Made by a program: the position numbers and the translations under genes
Notes under the pieces: generated by a model
Seen by the model: only the letters and a program-made list of their open reading frames with translations
Told to the model about the DNA's origin: nothing
Database searches by the model: none
Part shown: positions 56,051-64,000 of the stretch, in pieces
Layout: each line of letters opens with the position of its first letter
Numbering within the stretch: position 1 is the first letter of the stretch
Source: Auricularia sp. M13
Lineage: Eukaryota; Basidiomycota; Agaricomycetes; Auriculariales; Auriculariaceae
Reading direction: 5' to 3'
Assembly (NCBI GenBank): GCA_037042915.1
Contig: CM073193.1
Location: 1,178,001-1,242,000, forward strand
Length of the DNA stretch: 64,000 nt

Positions 56051-56548
56051 GCTGAGCAAAGCTTGACGCGGCGCTCAGATAGCTCAAGCCCAGGCTTCGT
56101 GTGTCGAAAACGGGAGCCGCGGAGAGGGACGAACCGTTTTATTTGGCGCAGTTTGGTTGCCCTTCCTTGCCCTTGTTCTCTGGCGTCCGATGTTACCCTG
56201 GAGCATGCCACTTGTCATACACATGATATTTTAGAGTGCGAATTTCAATCAAAATACAATGATAAAGTCCTAATGGCTTGCACCAGCTCGTAGTCAGTTG
56301 ATGGCCTGCCGCAGTCAGTCATCGCCGTTGTTATGCAGCCTTTGCGAATTCATGGAACTGCAAGCAGCCGTCGAACAAGACAAGAGTTACTGCATGAAGT
56401 AGTGGCGCACTGCTTGAACATGCTGGATTTTCGGCCGCTCGTGCTGTTCACCCTGTGTTTTTCCGATGGCTGACAAATCTAACTTCTTTCTACTTGTGAA
56501 GCAAGACGACTTCCTATACATGTTCTAATCACTACTGTACGAGGACTA

Positions 56549-58592
56549 TCAGTCTGGACAGTACTCGTACGCCTCGTTGATCAATGTTTCCACACGCGCC
56601 GATCGAGGTTCAAGTTTGCATTTAAACGGTGCGGGCGCACTGCTTCTATCAGTGAACCATTGAACAGCTTCTGCGAGATCTCGTACCTCGAAAGTTGTGT
56701 ACGTAGCTCCCCTGTGGGTGTCAGCTCGACGCCGTTCTCTACATATTTGCCGATATCGAAGCATTTGAGTAACGTTGCGACTGAGATGAAGACGAAAGCA
56801 TCTCCGTAAAACCTCCCCGGGCAAACACTGTCGATGCGTCAATGTTGGGGCCGTTACAAAGCCCAACCTATTCTGAGCTCACCGGCGCCCAAACCCAAAC
56901 ATATTGATACGAGGATCCAGATCGCCAGGGTTGAAGGCCCCATTTGTAAGATAGCGCTCTGGTTTGAACTGCTTCGGGTCTGGGTACACTTCCTCGTCCC
57001 ACAGCATGGACCTGAATGAGTTCTCATCAGTGCTGCTGTTTGCTGACGACGTTTCAGTTACCTACCAAATGTTCGGAACGATAGTGGTTCCCTTTGCGAT
57101 TGGAATACCCTCATACACGTCGGCTTCCTCGGCGGCATGCAGTATGCCTTAAATTTCACTGGGTTAGCGATGCATACGCCGCTAAAGCATAGACCCCTCA
57201 CCGACAGCTATGGGGAACCTGCGGAAGGTCTCGGTAATGCATGCGTCCAGGTAGGGCATCATCGGGCGATCCGAGAAGTCGGGAAGATGGTCGCCACTGA
57301 CGCGGTCGACTTCCTCCTGCGCTCGCCGATAGCATTCGGGCCAGAGGACCATGGCCAGGATGAACGCAATCAAAGCGGACGCCGCAGTGTCCGTACCACC
57401 TGGTCACTACTCAGCCAGGGTGAATCCCATGCTTTCACTCGACCCTCTCACCGAGATACGTAGCCGCTGCTGCCTCCTTGATGACATGCTCATTTATGCG
57501 GTTATCTGTGCGCATGGAGTCCACGTTGTCCGTGACGATGCTCGGACGCGCAGAGCCCACTGCCTGATGCAAAGTCCCTCACTCCACAAAGGCTATTAAT
57601 GTCGCATCGAACCCTATACGCACCATATCTTCCATTGAACGCGTGTAAAGAAGATTCAGCATGTCCGCGCGCGCGTGCACGGACTCCTGTACTTTCTTCC
57701 TCGGCGATCCAGGTAGCCAGGCCGGAAAGTGTTGCACTGAAATCTTTCATCAATGGACATCTAGTTCAACGACACACGCACAGAAGGGAAAGAGGTCTAC
57801 GAGGTTCGAGCCCGGCAAGGCTGCCGAGAGCGACTCGCCCGCCTTTTCTGCCACTTCGACGTAGCGGTCAGTCTGTCCCGCGCCTATTTCGAATCCATAA
57901 GCAGATCGTATCATCGTTGCCGACGTTGCCCTTGCGTTTGAGCGGCAGTTAGAAAATCGATGGCGGACTTCGAGAGCTCATACCTGTACACGTGGTGCCT
58001 GTAGTTCTGGGGCGAGCTGAGCAGAGAGCGCATAAGCTGCAATGCGATTCTTCTAAATTGCCCGTGGAGATGAACTATGCCATTGGCGTGGAAGCCTTGG
58101 TGAAGCAGTCGCCGCTGCGCTCTCCATGCGGGGCCATGCCGCATAAATGCAACGTTTGCTCCCCATCCAGTACTGTTGAATTCAATGAGCTCGACGCGGA
58201 TAGTCGTACTGGATGTACTCACAGTCCAAGCATGCTGAACACTGGACGGTCCGAGTAGATCGATCCGCGTTTGTCCAGGAGATCGTGCGCTATCTTGGAC
58301 TTCGTGACGACGAGAAGTTTCTTGTTCATCATCTTGAGCTGGAAAATTGGACCTTGAACGCGGGTCAGAACTCCTCCAACCTCGTGTGACTCTGCATACC
58401 ATATATCTTGGCCATCCTATCGTACGCGAGGTGCGCATCCTTGGGCGGGATGTCAAGGAGGTTTCCGATGACTGGCAGGCCAGGCGGTCCGGGGAAAGAT
58501 AGAGATCGATGGCGCTCGTTGTGGCGAAATGCGAAAAGCACTGCACATGTCAAAAGCGGTACGGCAACGAGTATCTGAAGTCCTGTGAGCAT
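56549..58592 (-). CDS. Cytochrome P450 monooxygenase (multi-exon)
   Basis: Membrane-anchored haem monooxygenase. Exon 1 starts at the ATG at 58592: anchor MLTGLQILVAVPLLTCAVLF, then the Pro-rich hinge FPGPPGLPVIGNLLDIPPKD. Order along the gene: SIYSDRPVFSMLGL; WGANVAFMRHGPAWRAQRRL (C-helix W...R); SAYGFEIGAGQTDRYVEVAE; the I-helix GGTDTAASALIAFILAMVLW with the (A/G)GxDT oxygen-binding motif near 57390; ETFRRFP (ExxR) near 57205; FKPERYL (PERF) near 56955; and FGFGRR|VCPGR, the haem-binding Cys loop split by an intron near 56880-56830. Ends PFKCKLEPRSARVETLI. At least eight short introns. All hallmark residues are present. The frame between LTPTGE and TDRSSAPAPFKCK (about 56720-56640) needs a further intron or frame change. 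CYP family and substrate cannot be told from the sequence. Confidence 0.85.
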
Positions 58593-59754
58593 GTTGAGGA
58601 GTCGAGTGCACAAGAGATGTCCAAATGTCAAACACTATATATGTTTCGCACAGTGTGGCATTTCCCATGCCTCTTCTTGCCGATGCTCTAACATGACAGA
58701 AGATAAGCGGGCATACACGAATTAGGCAGAGAAATACCTGTCATCCATAGGCGCTCGTGTCGCACACCGTGAGCTTCGGGGCTCGCGAGGTTCTCAGTCG
58801 CCCGCAACTACATGAGCGCTACCGATACACCGAAAGCTAGACCCTTGTGTCACACACAATCAATCCAATCGCCGGTCAGAAATACGAGATTCTCCTGCCT
58901 CCTTCCTTTTTCCGCAAAGGGGCACTCTCACCTGATAATTTCTGTCATAGATCTTCAACGTGCTCGGGCGAAATGAGGTCATAAATTTTGTCAGCACTTG
59001 CGAACTTACGAGTTCAACGCTGGAGCCATATGTTGGGGAGAGACCCGTGGGAGACATTGCCATGATCTAAGTTACTTGGACTGCGAGTCTCACTGCCGGT
59101 CAACTATCCTGTCGGAGGCAGCAGATGTGATGCTTACCATGAGTATATGGATCCATTGGCACGAAGCTGGCGCAAAAACATCGAGTTGCAGCGAATCGCC
59201 GTCCCATTGAATAATCTGAGTCAACACCGAGCTGTCCGCAGCTCGTCTGGCTAAAGAGGAAGCTCGAAGCTCTTCTGACAAAGCAGATGGGATGCAGCGC
59301 CTGAGGCATCAGCAATTCGTGCCCGCACTAGCCCGCGCGGATCGTCTACATGGATCACTTACCAATGCCGAGCTAAGCGGCTCACCATGTACGACTGCTT
59401 GCCAGCTTCCTGCGTAAAGCGCCGAGGCTCCCGCCCAAAACGCACACGGATCGTCTTGGTGCAGTTGAGACAGATGCAATTACCACGGCATGCGAGACAG
59501 ACAGATATTTCGTGCAGAGTGCAGGATAGGATTGAGGAGGGCGACGAGAAATGGAGCAGAAGCAGGAAAGCGAAGGAAGGCACTACGGAGGTCCATTGTG
59601 TGCAGCGGACGCGATGATGTAGAGGGGAAAGAGGTCCATGATGCGATGAGATGTTCGAGAGACGGGAGAGGGTTCGTGATGAGTCTAAGCAACGCATGTT
59701 CAAGAGAGGGGACAGTGCACGACGAGGAAATAGAAGAGAAATAAAGGATCGGGA
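58593..59754. other. Intergenic stretch between P450 and chitin synthase
   Basis: No gene recognised. Presumably contains the P450 promoter on the right and the chitin synthase 3' end. Frames are short and without domains. Confidence 0.5.
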
Positions 59755-62700
59755 TCACGACTCGGACAGGATCCGGTCTATGGACTCGTTAATGAAGTCC
59801 TTGCGCGCCGTCAGGTCCGCCTTGGGGAACCGGGCAGCCAGCGCTTCGCGCGTCGTCCTGGAAGAAAGTTAGCAATGGAAATCACCAGCGCAACGATGAG
59901 CTCATGCGTACTTTTTCGTGACACTCATCAGGTCTTGTGTAGCGAGATAACTCTTCAGAGCAGCGACGAGCTCGTCGTCCGACGGATTCGGGTTCATGCT
60001 GGGTGCGACCGCGCCGCCTCCTGCGGACGCCGCGAACGGATTGACAGTAGTAGCGAGCGAGAAAGTCGACAGCGGTCGCGCGCCGAATGGATTCATCGCC
60101 GCTGCAGGTGGCATGCCGTAGACACTGGGCACGCCGAACGACATGGGTCCCGCGAACGGCCCGGCGCTCGGCGCCACACCACCATACTCGGACCCAGGCG
60201 CAGAAGGCGGGCCGCCCGCGAACGGCGACATGAACGGCATATGCAGACTCGTGGCGCTGCCGCCCGGGAGGCCCATGCCCAACAGACCGCCTGATCCTGG
60301 TGCATGCCCCGTCGCCGAGCCCGGCCGCGACCCGAACCCGCCAGGACCGAAGTTGGTGTTGAGCTGTGGCGGGTTCATCGTTGTATTGCGCTGCGAGGGC
60401 GGCACGCGCAAGTTGGGGTTGGACGCCGAGTTGTACGTCAAGTTCGTATCGCGGTAGTAATCGCCCGATTGGGACGCCTGGTTGAGGCTCATGCCGGACT
60501 GCGCACGCGAATGCGAACGCGGCTTGTTGTTGCGGTACGGGTCATGGCTGCGTGAGCGACTGCGCGTGTCAGACGAGTTCCCACTGCGATGCGAGTCGCG
60601 CGAATGGCGCGACCCGGTCTCCCAGGCCTCCTGTTCATACTCTGAAAGCAGCAAGCCATATTAGACGCGCTAAAACAAACACGCTCCACAGCCGAACGTA
60701 CCGCTGAACTTCTTGAGCGGGATCATGGACTCGTCGAACTTCTCGTCATCGGCGACTACAACCTTCTTGTTGTTGCCCTCGCCGACAACGACGCGCGTGT
60801 TACCCCACGAGAAGTCGTCCATGCACCAGAACGAGTAGATCGGGAGGAAGAACGAGTACACCGGATATCTGCCAGACGACGTCAATCGTCAGGGCCTCGC
60901 TCGCCGCGAAGGCGCAATGATGCCACTTACGCAAGAATGTAGATAATCAGCCACCCCACCAACATAAACTCGCGTCGAAGAATGAAGATAATAGCCTGCA
61001 AACAGCAAGCAGATCAGCACGGGAAGGCGCCGCAAACGCGCGCGCAAACAGACCTGCAGACCGTAGACAACGCCCAACATAACGAGCGAGATGATAGGGA
61101 TCGGCGCCTTGCCCGTTGCGACTGTAACGATCAAATACACGAGCTTCACAACTGAATCAGCAAATAAAGCATGGCATAGCAAAGAACGTGCTCACATAGA
61201 CCGTGGTAGCGGGCAGGATGAGGGTACCGAACAGGTCCAGGAAGACGACGAAGCGCATCGAGAACAGGCAGAAACCGCACAGCTCGGGCAGGAAGATCAG
61301 CTCGACGAGGTTGTGTATGGTGGAGTTGATCCAGCGACGACGCTGCGAGAGCAGGACGCTCCAGCGATCGGGCGCGACGGTATGAGCAATGGCGTCCGGG
61401 GTGAACTTCATCTTGAACGTTGGGAAGTGCTTCATCATGATAGTGGTCAGATACCGATCTTCACCGAGCGACAGCAGGTTCTTCTTGTGCAGCGTGTCGA
61501 CGATACACTCCGAGTAATCGTCGATAACCCGGTTGGAGATGATGAGCGGGCGTCCCTTGTCGGCCGTGCGTATGCGGTACATCGAGAAACAGCCGGGCAA
61601 GCACGTCACTGAGCCGAACAGTGACTCGAACGCCTTGGACAGGTTATGCGAGATGTAATACTCGTACACCTGTGCGCCAGTCAGCAACAAGCAGCGCGCG
61701 CGCATGATCAACGGACGGACCTGAATCATGGTCCACCACGAGCCCTCCTCGTTGTACAGTTTCGTCTCGCCGCAAACAGCGATGATCTGCGAATCGTCCG
61801 ACGTACACGCCACCAGCCGGTTAAGGGAGTCCGGTGTTACGAGCTGCATCAAGCAAGCAACCAACGAGCGCGGGCGTCAGCGCAAGCAACGGAACTGGCG
61901 CGCGCAGCAGGGCACGTACCGTATCGGCGTCCACCATGAATATATATTCATAGAACGCGGGGTCGATGCCGATAACGTTGCGCATCTGGTGGTAGATCTC
62001 GAGCTCCAGCGGGTTCATCGGCGCGTCGAAGTGAACACGGTTGAGGTAGTGCAACAGCAGGATCTGCGAGTCGCGCTTGCCGCGGTTGCCCGGCCTGCTG
62101 CGCTCGCTTGGCTTGCCGACCTTGACGACAACGACATACCTACACGCCGCAAGCGTCAGCTGCGTCCCGCGAACAAAATATCAAGACGTACGGCACGACA
62201 TGGCCCTCGAACTCGTAAAGACCGGAGTACACCTTGCCGTAGTTGAGCTGCTTCGAGCCCTCGCCGATGGATCTGAACAGCAGCGGCTCCGGGTCGAGCT
62301 TGGGGTCCACGCCAAGAATATCGAGCGCAATTCGCGGCGTCGCGCGGTCATTTCCAGAGCCGATGATATTGCCGTCGCAGATGAGGAAGAGCAGCTTGCG
62401 CTTGTCGTCGTACTTGAGCGCGGCCAGCGAGTCGATTGTCCGCCGCAGCGAGTCCTCGCCTTCGGTATAACACGGCACCTGGCAGATGATGAACTTGTCC
62501 TGCAACTCGGGATTGCGCTTCCCGCCCAGCTGCAGCGCAGCCAAGACTAAAAAGCAGCATCAGCACCGACCCGAAAGACAACGCGACGACAAAACGGGGG
62601 ACGCACACTTGATACCAATGGTAGCCATGATAAGCCCCGATGCGACGAGCAGCAAGTAATTCTGGACCTGGCATCGCGCGCTCTTGCGGAAGTCGACCTT

Positions 62701-64000
62701 GCCGAGGTAGAAGTTGTTCTTCAGGCACGCGTACTGGCGCCGGTACTCCAGCTCCGTGACCTCGTTGGCGACGAGCATCTGCTTGACCTGCTTCGTCACG
62801 TCCTGCCCGGGCTGCTGCTTCCAAAAGTCCGTGATGTTCTCGGACAGGAACGCGTAGTCGCTGTCGCCCTGGTGCAGGTTCATCGTGTAGAAATAGTCCG
62901 AAAGGTCGTAAATCCCGCCCTCGTAGATCGCCCACTGCCTCGCGGAGCCGCTGTAAGAAAGAACACCGGTCAGCGGCGCGGAGCGCACAAAGGAGAAAGC
63001 AAAGGACGTACTCATCGACCGTAGCATCGCGGAAGACGCGCTTCTTCTCCCAGAGCAGCGGGCCCTTATGGAAGTTCTTCATCTTGGGCAGGAAGTACTT
63101 GGTATACCAATCGACGTCCTGGAGCTTCGTCGGCGACGTGCCCTGCAACGGCCCCGACACATGGACCGCAGTAGGGATGACCGCGCTCCAGTTCGCATGC
63201 TGCATCTGGACGAGCGGATTCGTGACGAGGTCCGGGCAGCTCTTCGTGAGCGGAATCGGGAAGTAGTTCGTCAGGTCCTGGCCCGCGAGCTCCTTCATCA
63301 TCGCCTGGTTGACCGGCAGCGCGCGGTTGTCCGAGTGGTCCGAGCGCCAGAAGTTCGTGATGTCGTACACCTCGCCCTGCACCGCGACCCAGAAGTTGTT
63401 GTCCTCCGTGTGCTGCAGCAGCTCGTTCTCCGACCAGCCTTTGTCGAACCCAGGGCAGAGCAGCCGTCCGAAGAAGATGATGTAGAAGATGACAATGCCG
63501 CAGAGCTCGAAGATGAGGATACAGATAGTAACCTGTAGGGAAAACCAGGCGCGTCAGCGTTGAGCAAGCCTAAGAACAAGAAATCCGAAAGAAAACGAAA
63601 GCACACCTTCTCGCGCCACGCCATCTGCACGTCCGGCCGCTTCATCCGCCCAACCGACTTGAGCAGGAAACTCGGGATCCACCAAGTGTTCATCCACACA
63701 AACATAACCCACCACCGCCGCGCGCGGCTCGTGGGGACCTCCTCGACAGTATTCTGCATCTCCTTGACGACCATGCCCTCGTCCTTGAGCTGCTCCTTGG
63801 AGTCCTCGTACGGGTCCTCGTCGCGCCGCACATCAAACTCGCTCGGGCTGCGCCAGCTCGCGCCGTCGCCCCGCGGCAGCGCAGGGCTCAGCACGTTCAT
63901 CCCGCCGCCGCCATAGCCCGGCATGGCGCCGCCGCGCATCAAGTCGTCCGTCGAGTGCATCCCGCCGCCGTCCGCGTAATGCTGCATGTCCTCCGTCGTA
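59755..64000 (-). CDS. Chitin synthase, class V/VI-type (5' end outside window)
   Basis: Polymerises UDP-GlcNAc into cell-wall chitin at the plasma membrane. Reading right to left: Gly/Asp-rich linker (63987 region), first membrane part ([18 protein letters not shown], then [20 protein letters not shown]), two cytochrome-b5-like segments ([16 protein letters not shown] near 63390; [15 protein letters not shown] near 62930), then the catalytic domain: [20 protein letters not shown] near 62480, FMVDADT near 61935, [11 protein letters not shown] near 61590, GEDRYLT near 61460 and QRRRWINST near 61340. Several membrane segments follow, then a Gly/Pro/Ser-rich tail and a C-terminal DEK-type helix region ([40 protein letters not shown]), stop at 59755. 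About ten short introns. The frame is open to the edge, with codons before the Met at 63987, so the start, and possibly a myosin motor domain typical of this class, lies outside. Confidence 0.92.

Noticed and set aside
59902-60654. Could be a separate 250-residue Gly/Pro-rich protein
   Set aside because: It joins in frame order to the chitin synthase exons on both sides and ends in the DEK-type region expected at that enzyme's C-terminus.

Overview
The window reads as genomic DNA of a basidiomycete fungus, most likely a wood-decay-type Agaricomycete. The genes are split by many short introns (about 50-60 nt, GT or GC ... AG). The gene families are fungal: a large chitin synthase with cytochrome-b5-like segments and a C-terminal DEK-type domain, a B-class P450, multiple F-box proteins, glutathione S-transferases of the phi and glutathionyl-hydroquinone-reductase (Xi) types, and TKL-type kinase pieces. 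I recognise no rRNA, convincing tRNA, CRISPR array, reverse transcriptase or transposase.

Layout. (1) 1-845: 5' part of a minus-strand gene with an N-terminal helical domain that recurs three more times (20.6 kb minus, 23.5 kb plus, 30.4 kb plus). (2) About 3.0-19.2 kb: two tandem copies of an 8.1-kb unit. Each carries a glutathionyl-hydroquinone reductase (GS-HQR) pseudogene, an apparently working phi-class GST, an unrecognised Cys-rich gene and a kinase N-lobe fragment. The second copy ends at 19.28 kb against an opposite-strand kinase C-lobe/WD40 fragment. (3) 20.7-33 kb: a gene-poor, repeat-rich stretch with a near-perfect 43-bp palindrome, G-rich repeats, more GS-HQR remnants, two helical-domain genes and a GC-rich degenerate repeat. 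(4) 33.2-34.9 kb: an F-box gene with one short leading exon. (5) 39.5-50.2 kb: four head-to-tail, intact, eight-exon genes for small secreted proteins of about 167-170 residues. They carry QxW motifs and look like ricin-B-type beta-trefoil lectins. (6) 50.9-52.1 kb: an intact family I inorganic pyrophosphatase. (7) 52.6-54.2 kb: an F-box gene broken into two halves on opposite strands. (8) 54.4-56.05 kb: an intact F-box gene. (9) 56.5-58.6 kb: a P450. (10) 59.76-64.0 kb: chitin synthase, running off the right edge.

How it fits together. The right end (pyrophosphatase, F-box, P450, chitin synthase) is ordinary conserved gene space. The left 50 kb is an accessory, duplication-driven region. GST/GS-HQR genes, helical-domain proteins, F-box proteins and the secreted lectin-like family have all multiplied there, and several genes were split by inversion. 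A roughly 90-bp promoter-like module is scattered in nine recognisable copies; five of them precede clear GS-HQR remnants, which suggests it is the old GS-HQR promoter. All splice models were made by eye from reading frames and splice consensus. Exon coordinates are therefore proposals, firmest for the pyrophosphatase and the four secreted genes, where every junction restores frame and the totals are exact multiples of three.
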